Below are positions 11,165 to 22,674 of a stretch of DNA of 64,000 bases, in pieces. The stretch spans positions 6,146,702 through 6,210,701 of the forward strand of contig JAJHZJ010000496.1 of NCBI GenBank assembly GCA_023548195.1. Direction: 5' to 3'. The notes under the pieces are model-generated. The model saw only the letters and a list, made by a program, of their open reading frames with translations. It was not told where the DNA came from and did not search any database. Source of the stretch: Bettongia penicillata ogilbyi (taxonomy: Eukaryota; Chordata; Mammalia; Diprotodontia; Potoroidae). The translations under genes and the position numbers were made by a program. The stretch's first letter is position 1. Each line of letters opens with the position of its first letter.

Positions 11165-11240
11165 ATTATGTGTAATCCTAGCTCCTGGGGTAGTGCCTGT
11201 TATATGTAAAGAGCCGAATAAATACTTACTGAATTGAATG
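11165..11240 (+). repeat. L2 3' terminal fragment
   Basis: gggtagtgcctgttatatg followed by gaataaatacttactgaattg is a diverged L2 end. It contributes to an 88-codon chance frame at 10971-11237. Confidence 0.55.
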
Positions 11241-11317
11241 CAGGTTACCTAACGCATCCCTATAGTGAGAGACCTGACCCTCATAAGAAATACTTTTCTG
11301 ACGTATAGTGCATTTGA

Positions 11318-11475
11318 AATATTGCTGGACTGAACAAGAGGAAATCTGGGTCTAAGCTCTATCCTAACTAGTTGTATGACCTTGGTTAGATCATTTAATT
11401 TCTCCTGGCTTCATTTCCTTCATCTGTAAAATGAAAGGATTACTCTCATTGATCTCTAAGGTTCATTTCAAATTT
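11318..11475 (+). repeat. MIR-type SINE
   Basis: ctagttgtatgaccttggttagatcatttaattt and ttccttcatctgtaaaatgaaagg are clear MIR body blocks. Confidence 0.75.
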
Positions 11476-11829
11476 CAGTTTTCATGACCTGAATTTCCCC
11501 AGTTTTAATAGGCTGCCTAGCATCACTAAGTTAGGTCTATAGGGATTGACATTAGATTTTTGACTTCACCAGCGTGGGGAAATCCAGATGCGGATGCCCC
11601 CTCTGCCCTTGCAAGTTGATAACTAAGTTGCAATGGACACAGAAACAAACACTGAATTCTCATTTTATATTTCTTTATAGCTTCTACATCCATATTCTCC
11701 TATTTCCTTCTATAATACTTTATTTTGCATTCTTTTTTCTCTTCCATTACTTTTACATTAATATCAGAGGCATACACATTGGGTGTGCCAGCTCACATAG
11801 CCCCATTCTCTGACATATTCATGAAAGCC

Positions 11830-11960
11830 ATTCAAACAAGTATTTAATTAAGCACCTACTATGTGTCACATGTTGTTCTAGAAATACAAAGACAAAGAAA
11901 TCATCCTTGTCCTCAAGAACCATATATTGTAATAGAGGAGATGCCTAGGACACATATTTT
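11830..11960 (+). repeat. Fragment of the 'agcacctactatgtg'-type repeat
   Basis: ttaattaagcacctactatgtgtcacatg, tagaaatacaaagacaaag and cttgtcctcaagaacc follow the canonical order. Confidence 0.65.
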
Positions 11961-11999
11961 TAAAAGTATGAAAAGAACAGACAGAGAGTAGTTAGCCCT

Positions 12000-12410
12000 A
12001 AGGTTAAATTTCATTTTAAGCATTTCACATAAACTTCAGAATCCTTCTGGCTGTTTTTTTTTTTTCCCCTCAAGCTGTTACCAGGCATTAGTTAAGTTTG
12101 CCCACAAGTTTGCAATGAATTCTGACTTTATTTGACTGATATATATTTTCTTCTCTAGTGATGTGTGGCTGTTGAAGGAGAACTGAGGGCAATGGAATAA
12201 ATATATGTGTTCAAACAGTCAATCCATTAATTACTTGAATAAACATTTGTTGATTAAAAAGAAATATAGTGAAGAAGGAAAGCAAATCATTGAATAAAGT
12301 GGAAATTATATTTTTAAATATGCATAGGTATATAATTCTGTATGTAATAATTCACTATAAAACCATATCTATCTCAAGGTTGATGTTTATTTATTTTAGT
12401 TTTATATTTA
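12000..12410. other. AT-rich non-coding sequence
   Basis: Only homopolymer runs and AT-rich text are visible. Confidence 0.4.
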
Positions 12411-12414
12411 TGTG

Positions 12415-12540
12415 AAAGGCAACAAGCATTCAGAGCCAGGAAGACCTGGATTCATATCCTTCCATTGACATGTACTGGTTGTATAGCTCTGGTCACTTTG
12501 TTGCATAACATCTCAAACTAAGAAACTGTCCATCTGTGTG
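12415..12540 (+). repeat. SINE fragment, degraded
   Basis: cagagccaggaagacctggattcat matches the SINE head-to-body segment. The body after it is decayed. Confidence 0.5.
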
Positions 12541-12799
12541 GACAGTGCTAATGAGTTTTACCAGCTGGAGCTTTCCATACAGATGAAACTGTAGATCTGT
12601 TCAAGCATGCACATGCAAGTAAGTGTATATACATTTGAGTGTATTTGTGTGTGTATGTGTTTATCGACAAATTATTTAATCCTAGCATCAGCTTGCTGAT
12701 TAGTAAAATAAGGTAGTTGAGGTTAGATGACCTCAGAACACCTTCTTTCTTCAAGTACATGGTCCTGTGATTCTAAACGTGAAGGAGTTCAAATTTTAA

Positions 12800-12935
12800 A
12801 AGGCTGAATTTCAATCCTGACTGTCACTTCCTCTACCTTACCCCCTTAGGTATTTTTCTTCTTTTCTTTGTGCCTTGGTTTCCTCATCTGTAAAATGGGA
12901 AGTTTGAATGAATGAATGAATGAACGAATGAAAAA
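12800..12935 (+). repeat. MIR fragment with a (GAAT)n microsatellite
   Basis: The text gccttggtttcctcatctgtaaaatggg is a MIR body. It is followed at 12905-12932 by (TGAA)-type tetranucleotides. Confidence 0.75.
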
Positions 12936-13154
12936 TATATTTACTAAACAATGTGTGCAAGACTGTGCTAATCTCTATGGATACACTTAAAAAGGTAAGA
13001 TAGTCTCCGCTCTTAAGGAACTCACATTCTAATGAGTAAAACAACATGCAAAAAGGTTTCAGTTTCAAGTTGATAGAAAGGTCTCATGGTCCTTAGAGGG
13101 CAATGGAAAACAAGTTGATGATGCCTCTTCTCTACTGTGTTTCCTTGATAAAAT

Positions 13155-13320
13155 AATAATCACTCACTAAACGTTTGTTAAGTGCCTACCATGCCTTAGG
13201 CACTGTGGTAAGCCCTGGGGATCCAAAAAGAAACTAAAGATAGTCCTGCCCTGAAGGGACCTTACAACCCAAGAGAGACAACATGGAAGCAAATATATAC
13301 AAAAAACAAGATATACATGA
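13155..13320 (+). repeat. 'gtgcctaccatgccttagg'-type repeat
   Basis: gttaagtgcctaccatgcc, gcactgtggtaagccctggggatcc and gacaacatggaagcaaatat occur in the same order as at 46830 and 53824. The family is unclassified here. Confidence 0.7.
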
Positions 13321-13329
13321 AACATTTGA

Positions 13330-13760
13330 CTTGGCACTCAAGTCTTCTTACAGTCTAGACTTTTCCTAACTTTCTAGTCTATTTTTGATTCCCTTCTGCA
13401 TAATTTACGATCCAGTTACTCTGGCCTACTTTCTGTTCATATTTCCTCAGCTGACTTCATGACATGGTATAATTGCCCCCCACCCTTGCTGTCTGTGCCC
13501 TGCCTCCTGCTGCTTCTCCCTTTCTGTAGCTTCCTTCAAAGCCCACCTTCTCTAAGTGATACTCTCAGTACCTAATAACTCTCCCCTCCAAAATTTCCTT
13601 TTGTCTTCTCTTCATATATCCTAAATATACTTAGGTGCTTACATGTTGTCTTCCTTATTACAAAGTGTGCTTGCTGTTTGAGAACAGGGACTTATTTTTA
13701 AACCTTTCTTTGGATTCTCCATGCTTGAAATGCTTTTTTGATTGATAGATGGATTGGCTT
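13330..13760 (+). repeat. L2 LINE 3' region
   Basis: The pyrimidine-rich blocks (tgcctcctgctgcttctccc, cttccttcaaagcccaccttct, acatgttgtcttccttatt) followed by tgtttgagaacagggactt fit the L2 3' region. Confidence 0.7.
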
Positions 13761-13929
13761 GTATTTTCTACCTCTAGAATGCTATGATTCCCATGACAAA
13801 TGATTCCTCCATGTATTTACTTATAACAAGATAGTTTTCAAGTTTTTTTCCTTCTGAGGACAGAGACTTTTTAGAATAGGTTTTTATTTCCAGTCAAATC
13901 ATAGATAATTTAGTTGCACTGAAGAAGTT

Positions 13930-14060
13930 GCACTGAGTTGCACTCAACAAACCCTTTTAAGCACCTAAGGGTGTGCTTTTAAGGGTGTGTCAAGTATTGT
14001 ACTCAGTTCTGGAAGTCTAAAGGCAAAAATGAAAACCACTCGAGTTCTCAAGGAGTTTAT
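13930..14060 (+). repeat. Fragment of the 'caagcacctaaggtgtgc'-type repeat
   Basis: A short local duplication (gttgcactgaagaagttgcactgagttgcactc) precedes the repeat text ttaagcacctaagg, gtcaagtattgtactc and agttctcaaggag. Confidence 0.5.
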
Positions 14061-14810
14061 TTACTTCAATATTTTTTCTCTCTGTCTCTCTGGCATTCTC
14101 CATGTGTATTCATTATCATGACTTTTCAGTGTCCCAAAGTCATAGTGGCTTCATCTGCTTACAGTGAGTTCTCAACAATATTTGTGATCCTCTATGATTT
14201 CTCTCTTTTTTTAATTTTATTTTTCCTCTATTTGTAGTTCATTTTTAGCATATGTTTTTTAAAATTTCCAATTCCAAATTATCTCCTCTATTGAGAAGGC
14301 CAACAATATAATATCAATTGTATATGTGAAGGTGTGCAAAATTTATTTCCATATTAGCTTCACAGACTTTGTCCAAACCTATCCCATGGAGTGTGCCCTT
14401 GACAACATTGGGTTTCAATAGTACTGCTAATGCTTTTTTTGATATAATTCCATTGGTCACCCAGTCACCCATGTGTAACAGTGATTACATCTTCTCTGTA
14501 GAACTAACTGCTCCCTATAACATCGTTTCAAGTCATGATGGAACTATTATTAAACAGAAAATATTCCTCTGCCTCTTCCACATTGTCTCCCACTTCAGAC
14601 AGTCAGCTTAGGAAATTCAGCCCACATTCAGACACCCCCAGTGCAAAGAAAGGACAAGGAGCAAAGCTACCAATCCAACCCGTTGCTTCTCTTTCTCTGC
14701 TGCATTAGAAGTATCTGATTTTCCCTTAATTCACCACAGAGTAGCTGAGCCTTTTTAAATAAGTCTTTTGACCTTACTCTGATACAATCTAGAGTGAGTG
14801 CCTATAAAGG
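14060..14810. other. Non-coding sequence with a chance 80-codon frame
   Basis: The frame 14369-14611 has no recognisable domain. No repeat block is recognised. Confidence 0.4.
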
Positions 14811-14811
14811 C

Positions 14812-15010
14812 CAGCCTAAAAAGGCCAAGGTTTCCCATTGCATCCTGGGCCATCTTCAGTCATCCTGTTGAATACCTGGTCACTGAAGCGAGATGGCTCA
14901 GGAGGAGAAAGTAAGGTTGGTGACCTTGCACAGCCTTCACTCATTCAAAACAAAGTCAAGTGCAAGTCATGTCATCATTTCTCTGATGGCATGGTCTTCT
15001 TCAAAAACAA
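14812..15010 (+). repeat. RTE-associated repeat (RTE 5' region or derived SINE)
   Basis: tttcccattgcatcctgggcc, cctggtcactgaagcgagatggctcagg and gtgcaagtcatgtcatcattt, then a terminal aaaacaaaggacaaacac, form the short marsupial repeat related to RTE. Its 'ggtcactg..agatggctc' block recurs, antisense, at about 35415-35450 inside the RTE copy. An 84-codon frame at 14838-15092 runs through it and is not a gene. Confidence 0.65.
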
Positions 15011-15039
15011 AGGACAAACACAGTCAGACAAACAGAAAC

Positions 15040-16376
15040 ACACACATATATTCACATGCATATATATAAAATGTACTATTATATATCTATAGTTTATACT
15101 ATGGATATAATATACTCATATGCTATTTATGTAATAAAAGTATATATGATATACTTTAAAATATTCTTATACATAACTATATCTATGAATACCTTTCATA
15201 CTTAAATCTCCACTTTTTCATCTATCTCTTCTTTGCTAGATTAGAAATTTCATGAGGATGAGTGCTGTATTATAATAATATTTGTTATTATTCAATGGTT
15301 AGCATTCAATCAATAAGCATTTATTAAGCATCAATGAAATCACAATTTCTGTCCCTGTTGCTTGAAGATTTGGAACCCAATCCTTTATATATAGGGATAT
15401 GAGATGAAGGGAGTTATCCATAGAGGCAGAAAATTCACAAAGAAATGCTCAGTGAAGGTAGGAACTCAATTGTGATATCTCTACCTTGTCGACTAGGTTC
15501 ATCTTTCTTGCTGTACTTAACTGCATATTGTATGTTATTTTTAATAATATACTATTAACATGGAATTACATTTTTAGTTCCAACCTAATGTTTCATTTTT
15601 TTTTTTTTGCTCTCTTTAACTAATCTTGTTGCCATCTGAGTGGTTCCAATTAAATTAGTCCTTTCATTAAGAAGAAATATTCCCAAATAGATCAAGTTAA
15701 CACTGGTAGATGAAATTATGAAGCTGCTGTATTACTATTTTTTATAGCTGTGGTTACTCTATTTCATTACTCATCAAGACTTACTGTGCAGATCTGCTGA
15801 CCAAGTGTAGAAATGGAGTTCAGTGGTTAATTGGTTGGGTAGCAAGCTTTTATGTGTTTCTTTATATTCTAGTACTGTATTGTGGATACAAAAACTCCAG
15901 GCACTTTTAAGCCACTCTGCTCCTTTGGGTTTTCTTTTCCTAAGTGCTAACTTGTGCTGTACCATTCATCAAACATTTTTAAAGTACTCTCCTGATGCCT
16001 TATCTTGGCCTATAGATGACCTTGAATTCTTGAAGGTGATGGTACTTAAACAAATCTTATCATACTGGAATGGTAATGAAGGGCCTCTTTTTAATCTAAC
16101 TATGCTCATCACTTCTTTTAAATTCCATTGCAGTTACTTTGATAGATTTCCCATGTTTATTTCTAGATTTCATTGTGCATTGAATTGCCATTGGTAATAT
16201 TTTTCCCTGTTTCCCACAACTGATGTTTTATGACAAAGCTCATGCAACACATCTAACATGAAAACACAATGGAAACCCCAGGATATCTCTGTTATCTCAC
16301 TCATTTGGCATGAGGAGGCATCTGCATCTCAGATGGTTTCATGGGTAGATGGAAAATGATTACTTAATTTGAGGGT
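15040..16376. other. Unique-looking non-coding sequence with a 124-codon chance frame
   Basis: 15040-15180 is a TA-rich simple repeat. The frame at 15823-16197 encodes 124 residues rich in L, S, F and C. It has no domain, no ribosome-proximal context and no splice structure that I can support. I see no repeat here beyond a short 15300-15340 fragment. Confidence 0.4.
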
Positions 16377-16802
16377 TGTGTTCCGAAAAACACTGGAAAA
16401 ACTATGAGTGCAGACTGGTGGCAGATCTCAATCTATATGTGCAGCGTAAAGATGAATTTAACACACATAAAAGGTATCAAGAAAAATTTATTAAAAATGG
16501 AGTTCAAAGAAGGGAAGGCCTTCTACATTCCTTCCCCTGAAGGAATGAGTAGCTTCCAGCATGGCCACTGAAGGACTATGACCAGGTCAGGATGAGGTAG
16601 GACCTTATAGAATTCTGAACTTTGGATTTTCCATGATATTGTCCCCTGGCCATGTGACTTCATGTTCTCCTCTAATAGGCTTTCCCTCAAACAACTTCTT
16701 GAGCATGCACAATAGCTTTCTTAACTTCACCTCACTGTACTAGGTAACCTCCCTCCATCAACTGGAAGTGTGGAAATAAAACTTACTTTCTGTTTTCCCA
16801 CA
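16377..16802 (-). mobile_element. Probable solo LTR of an endogenous retrovirus
   Basis: On the minus strand the 426-bp unit starts TGTGGGAAAACAG and ends CGGAACACA (TG...CA). It has a TATAAG box at 16609-16604 and an AATAAA signal at 16492-16487, about 110 bp before its end. This is the U3-R-U5 order and spacing of an LTR. No primer-binding site or coding region adjoins it. No target duplication was found, so either the boundaries are off by a few bases or the flanks have decayed. Confidence 0.5.
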
Positions 16803-17029
16803 ATTCCATCTTAGGGAATTACATGTTTCTGAAGATTAGGAAATCCAGGAAAATAGCCTGTTGGAAAATGATGAGGTGAATTCTCTGAGTGTTCTTCAAT
16901 GGTAAACAATCTGGAAAGACTTCTCCAATGTCTGTCCTTCCTCCTTTTATATAAGAGTAGGGAGGGACCCTAGGGACAGTGAGTGCTGAGGAGGTTAATT
17001 TCTTTTTGTGGAATGATGAGTTTCTAGAA

Positions 17030-17465
17030 ATCAAGGTGGAGATGAGGAGGGACTGCATTCCAGATGTGGAATACTAACCTTACAAAGTCACAGAGATTGG
17101 ATATGGCATATCATGTACTGTGTAAGGAAAAGCCAGTAGACCAGTGTGACTGGAAAGGAAAGTGCAGGAATGCAAGTCATGCGACAAAAGAAGGGGGATT
17201 GAGATGCAAATTAAGAAGGAATTTAAATGTCTAAAGATTTTATAGTTTATCTTATAGGCAATAGGGACCCATTGAGGACCTTTGGAGTAAGTGAAGAAAC
17301 TTGAGGCAAGGTGACCTATCAGACAGTGCAGTAGTTCAGACAAGAGGTGAAGTAGAGATGATGAATTGATGAGTGGAGGAAAGAGGATGATGGATCAGGA
17401 GGGGATGCTGTGGAAGCAGAACCGACATTTGACAGAAGATTGGATATGAAGCAGTGAGAGACACG
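17030..17465 (+). repeat. Unclassified old interspersed repeat, copy 2
   Basis: The order gcattccagatgtggaatac, aatgtctaaagattttatag, gcaatagggacccattgagg, tgacctatcagacagtgcagtagttcagacaagaggtgaag parallels copy 3 at 19260-20030. It is not coding. Confidence 0.5.
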
Positions 17466-17469
17466 GAAG

Positions 17470-19255
17470 GATGACTTTAAATACCATATTACATATAATA
17501 TAATCACTTTAATCAAATAATATTAAGGGCATGTAATAATATATACCTTATTCCAAGGTAATCAGTACCTGTAACTGTTTTGTTTCATGTGCACCATCCA
17601 TTAAAATGCAATATGCAGATGTTTCATCTTTGCTGTTGCCATAATGGAAAATTTGCACTAATAGTACATCCCCTGGGTGGTTATGTACATAGAAAAGCTT
17701 TAAAAAACTAAAAAAAGAAAAAACTCTTATTATTTTCTTTAACCTTTAGTTTTCTTTCTTAAAAAAAAATTTTTTTGGCTCCTATCCCTTTATTGCCATG
17801 GAAACCAAAGATTTACATTTTTCTTTGTCCTATTTGATTTCAATGTTGAAATAAACACAGTCTGGATGAAAATAGATGCATATCACATAAAGGAGAATTT
17901 TTCTTTCCATATGTTGTATGATGCTCTGGGGATGGGATACCTGTCACAAAGGTCACATCTGCTTCCCTCCAGTCCAAACCCTCAAAATAAACGAGCTATA
18001 ACAGTATTTATATTTCCCATGAGAATGGTACCTCTCAACTGTTGCCTCATATAATTTTTATGATGACTAGTCAATTACCAATTGGTGGTTTGCTAGATAT
18101 GAGGCAAAACAAATCAATAGGCATAGTTCCTGTTAATTATAGGGTAGCTCAATCTTAATATATGACTCATGAGAATTAATGAAATGAAAATTTTGATCAG
18201 AGCCATAACTACAAATTTTGACACATTAAATGCATTTGTGATTGGGAATTCAGATAGAGTCTGACCATAAGCAGCGTCATGCTAAGAGAACTGGTGGCCT
18301 GTTCCCCTAACATACATTCCTTGCCCCCTCAAGGGATTGGGGAAGAAGGAGAAATATCCAAGCATACGGGGTTGGGAGCCCAGTTGTGGCTTGCTGCGGG
18401 ATAGTACAGGCCAGCATGGGAAAACGAGGAGGAAACCCCCTTGAGGTAGGTTCCCTGAGGCAAAACTCCAATTCTTCTCATGTTAGTTATAGCTTTAGTC
18501 TAGATGGGCCATAAATATGATTAGTTACATTATATGCTCAGAAAAAAAGTCCTTAAAAACTTCCTGTTGCCATAGAGAGGCAGGCATATTTTCTTTTGCC
18601 CTTATATATGCAAGAAAGACAATTATTTTTTGCCTTTCATATTGCTGGTCCATTTTAAATCTCATACACACTAGGACATTTTTTATTGCTATTCTATGAG
18701 TATGGATTTGTACCGTCAGGTCTAGTCACTGGGTCAATGGGAATGAATTCCATATATTTGTGATGGAGGTCTAATATGTAGTATAACACCAGGCTTCCTT
18801 AACAAACTAATTTTACTCATGAGAATTCTGAGGTTAAGAGAGACCTTCCATCTGAATATCAAATATAACTTAATGATAAAATGTATTGGGTCATTTCATC
18901 TTAACTCTGGGTAAATGGCATCAGAGTCTAAAGAGGCAAATTTGTTATTCTCCTGAGTTAAATTTTATATGGTTTAATACGCAAAGAATTTGTCATACAA
19001 TTACCTATATGTTGAACTTATACCCTTATGCAGGCAGTTGGAGATATGTTCATTCCATTAAAGATGGAAATGACTAAAAAGTCCTTTTCAGAAGCAGCAT
19101 GTAATGGGCCACAGTTAATTAACAAATTTCTCTTTGTTTAAAAATCTCCCTGGACATCAGCAATGTTTTTATCAAGCAGTGTTATGTTTTGACTGGTGTA
19201 ATGGCAATAGTATCAGAATAGTAGTAACATCTTGCATTTGTACTTTATAGTTTAT
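17470..19255. other. Long repeat-poor non-coding stretch
   Basis: The sequence is about 65% AT with no recognised transposon. Open frames of 60-63 codons (17866, 18517, 18886) show no domain. Nothing supports a gene. Confidence 0.45.
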
Positions 19256-19259
19256 TGAA

Positions 19260-20030
19260 GACTTTATCTACATTAAGTCAGATCAAATCAACATGCTTTT
19301 ATTAGCTGCATGCGATGTGCCAGGCCCTATGCAAAGCCCTAAGGATGCAAAAAAAGACGAAACCATTCCCTGCCTTTCAAGGAGGTCTTACTCTAACAGA
19401 GGGGAAAAAATATACAAAATGGCTATGTATACAGAAGCTCTGTGATAGACTAATGGGAGAAAGTCTCAGTGCAGAGGCTTTAAGAAAGCTGAAATGAGGA
19501 AGCAGATAATTCCAGATATGGAGGATATAACCATGAAAATGCATAGAGTTAGGTGATGGCGCATCTTGTGCAGAGACAGAGTGATTGTACTGTAAAGTAT
19601 TTAGAAAGAAAAAGGTATAAAAAGACCAGAAAGGTAGGGGCCGGGCTTTGAATGGCAGAGAATTTTATATTTCATCCTAAAAGAAATAGGAAGCCAATGA
19701 AATTTATTAAGTAAGTGACTAACGTGGTCATATTTGGACTTTCAGCAGATCAGTTTGATAGGTGAGTTGAAGGTGTTCTAGAATGGGGAGACACTTGAGG
19801 TGGGGAGACCTCAAAGAATCCTGTAAAATAGCTAGGAGAGACGAGACGCGATGGAAAGGTCTGCCGCGGTACTGACATGACAGTGTTGAAGGAGAAAAAG
19901 CACCTGTGAGAGATGTTGAAAAGGTAAAATTGACAGGACTTGGTAACAAATTGGATATGGGAAAATGAAGGCAAGAATAACCGTGAGTCTGCTTGATTGG
20001 GAGGATGACGGTATTCTTAACAATAGTTAC
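19260..20030 (+). repeat. Unclassified old interspersed repeat, copy 3 (longest)
   Basis: It opens with catgcgatgtgccaggccctatgcaaagccctaaggatgc and continues without a break. The later blocks are gaagcagataattccagatatggagg, gggctttgaatggcagagaattttat, aggaagccaatgaaatttat, and gttgaaaaggtaaaattgacagg. This shows that the common 'cactgtgctaagccctgggg' text is the 5' part of a unit of at least 770 bp. Confidence 0.55.
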
Positions 20031-20039
20031 ATTTGATTT

Positions 20040-20485
20040 TGATATGATTTCATTTGGTTCTCATAACAAACCTGCAAGATAGATCATAATGTTATTTTTC
20101 TACCTATTTTGTTGTTCAATCGTTTTCAATCATGTTCAACTCTTCGTGACTCCATTTTCTTGGCAAACCTGAGGTGGTTTGCCATTTCCTTTTCCAGCTC
20201 ATTTTACAGATGATGAAACTGAGGCAAACAGGGTTAAATGACTTACCTAGGGTCATACAGCTAGGAAGCACCTAACAATGGATTTGAACTCAAGTCTTTT
20301 TTACATTAGACCCAGTACTTTATCTATATTGCATCACCTAGTTGCCATCTACCCATTTTATAAATGAAGGAAAATAAGACTCAGGGAGGTCGTTATTAGA
20401 CAAAAGTCTCTCAGAGAGTAAATGGCAGATCTGGTGTTATGACCTATGTTGTCTGACTCCAAATATAGTGTTATTTCTGCTGTTG
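20040..20485 (-). repeat. MIR/L2 antisense element, split by a SINE
   Basis: The outer parts read ttctcataacaaacctgcaag (left) and cccattttataaatgaagg, agagtaaatggcagatctgg (right), which is antisense MIR text. Confidence 0.6.
20111..20347 (-). repeat. MAR1-like SINE, antisense, near full length
   Basis: gttcaactcttcgtgactcc, gaggtggtttgccatttcc and gatgaaactgaggcaaac are present, ending gcatcacctagttgcc. The duplication tctacctatttt / tctacccatttt (20099-20110 and 20348-20359) differs at one base. Confidence 0.88.
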
Positions 20486-20486
20486 A

Positions 20487-20615
20487 GTCTGAATCCCTAC
20501 TCTTCTACTTCAGTTTAAAATTTCATCCTCAGTTTCTTCATTTGTAAAATAGCAGCATTATAATATCTGCTCTAACCTGTTGTTATTAGGAACTAATGCA
20601 ATACTATATGTAAAA
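20487..20615 (+). repeat. MIR-type SINE fragment
   Basis: atcctcagtttcttcatttgtaaaatagcagc is the body block, followed by a MIR-like tail. Confidence 0.6.
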
Positions 20616-20619
20616 TTTC

Positions 20620-21600
20620 TGGATAAGCATGAATTTCTCTATTAAAGCAAGCTATCTTTATCCAAGCTCCTTAGGACCTATCTGTATGAGATCCCAGTGG
20701 GTACAAATTAATATCTTGAATATGAAAGCATACATTTCAGCAAATATTGTAGTCTTCTAGTATTACAAATTGACATCACATGTAACTTTCAAGATTTGGA
20801 ATATGGGGAATTACTAAGAGATTATCCCAATGCCTCCATGTTTTCTGTGTACCAACTATTTCTAGAGAATATGACCTTTTTTTCTTTCTTTTCTCTCTTT
20901 TTAAAATTTTTTACTAGTGAAGACTGAGAGGGAAGGACTATCTGTCATGTCACTGTAGCAAAATATACAATTATCCTACCAAGAGCAAAGTCCATTTAAT
21001 ATTAGTCAACACTGTCCAACAAGTGATGTCCTCTTGGAAGGTTGTATGTGAATTACATGTTTATAAATTGAGTCATAATTTAAATGTACAAGGACTAAGG
21101 GATGGAAGTTGTGATGGATGGTGTGTCTGTGGTCCGAAGTCCAGTCCAGCTATGTTTAGAGAAGCTGCTCATCAGGCTACCAGAGGCCAGTGACTTTTTT
21201 TAAAACTTTAGCAGCTTCTGAAACAATATCTACAAAGTTAAAGGACCAAAAGGCTGAGGCCAATTATATGATGCAAAAATTGTTATTATACTCTTATTTT
21301 GAAATAAAAATTGTTATCCTATTTTCTTTACTTTATTAATTTTAAGAAGATGCATTGTGTTAATTGACATAAATTAGTCTTCTGAGATATTCTTTAATTT
21401 TTGTCCTTAATAAAGAAGGTTTTGAATCTGTCGTTGAAATTACATATTTTTGATTGTTTAAAAGAGTCTTTCAAATAAGTCTTTTTATTACTCATTTAAA
21501 ATGATGTTTTTTAAATTTTGTGTCATTGGAAGGAGGACCACCCACCAATGAAATTCTGGGTCCTGGTAGCCCTGGAGGGTGGGATTTAAACTAAACCTGT
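20620..21600. other. Non-coding sequence, no element recognised
   Basis: AT-rich with no clear repeat and no credible open frame. Confidence 0.4.
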
Positions 21601-21640
21601 GGCTTTATGTTTTTTGCTTTCCCTAGAGATGAAAGAGCAG

Positions 21641-21643
<3 letters not shown>

Positions 21644-21712
<69 letters not shown>
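21644..21712. repeat. (GA)n microsatellite
   Basis: An almost perfect GA tract of about 68 bp. The R/E and S/L open frames here are artefacts of it. It lies 17 bp upstream of the half-L1 insertion site. Confidence 0.97.
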
Positions 21713-21716
<4 letters not shown>

Positions 21717-21728
21717 AAGAAACAATTC

Positions 21729-21742
21729 AGAAGTGATAGTAA
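21729..21742 (+). repeat. Left target-site duplication of the half-L1
   Basis: agaagtgatagtaa matches agaagtgataataa at 24559-24572 (13/14). Confidence 0.8.
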
Positions 21743-22674
21743 GGGGGGCGGGGCAGGGATGGTGGACTGGAAAGACACACTTACACAGGGTCCTCCCCAC
21801 AGCCCGTAAAATACCTGTAGAGAGGGACTATTAACAAATTTTGGAGCTGTAGAAGTGGAGAACAGAGTGGAGGAGATTTCCAGCCCACAGTGACCTGAAA
21901 GGCCTATGGAAGCAGAGCTAAGCGCAGAGCCCAGCCCAGCTTTGGCCAAGGTGCAACAAGACTCTGGGAGGACCACACCTTGGGGGTGGAATCTCCAGTC
22001 TCAGAAGTGGGTCCTCAGATCCCTTGGCCAACAGGCAAAAAAAGGTCAGTGACGGGTTTTATCAGAAGGCCAGGAAGGCAGTAGGCCCTTCCCATAGATC
22101 CAGCAGCAGGCAGTGGCCACAGAGCCTGCAGAGCAGCCCATAAGGAAACTCCATTGTTGGAGCGTAAAAACCCCTGGGGGCACTGAAGAGCTGAGTCCTA
22201 CCTCAGCCCTGGGTGAAGGCCCTGGCTGAACTGGTCTTTGTCTCACATTGAAAGGTGGCCCTGCCCATCCAGCTTATCTGAAAATCAGCCCCCAGTGTTG
22301 ACTTGGGAACTGGAGGCCAGGTGACTGTGGAGAGGTGTCTGCTAAGATTCTGGACACAAAAATCTCTCTCTGCATCCAGAGCAGTACACACTTGATCGTG
22401 CCACATTGGAGGAATGGAGATCTCACAGATTCCCAGAGTATACTCTACTCTTAACAAAGGACCCAAAAGTCCAGTAACTGGTTGGGAAAATGCCCAAAAA
22501 AGGGAATAAAAATAAGACCATAGAAGCTTACTTTCTTGGTGAACAGATATAGCCTTCCTTCCTTTCTGATGAGTAAGAACAACACTTACCATCAGGGAAA
22601 GATATAGAAGTCAAGGCTTCTGTGTCCCAAACACAGAAGAGCTCAAAAAGGATTTTAAAAATCAAGTTAGAGAG

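Noticed and set aside
15823..16197. A 124-codon open frame, the longest outside repeats and transposons.
   Set aside because: It has no recognisable domain, no homologous hint and no splice or promoter context. Frames of this length are expected by chance in 64 kb.
21591..21976. S/L-rich and R/E-rich frames on both strands.
   Set aside because: They are translations of the (GA)n microsatellite.
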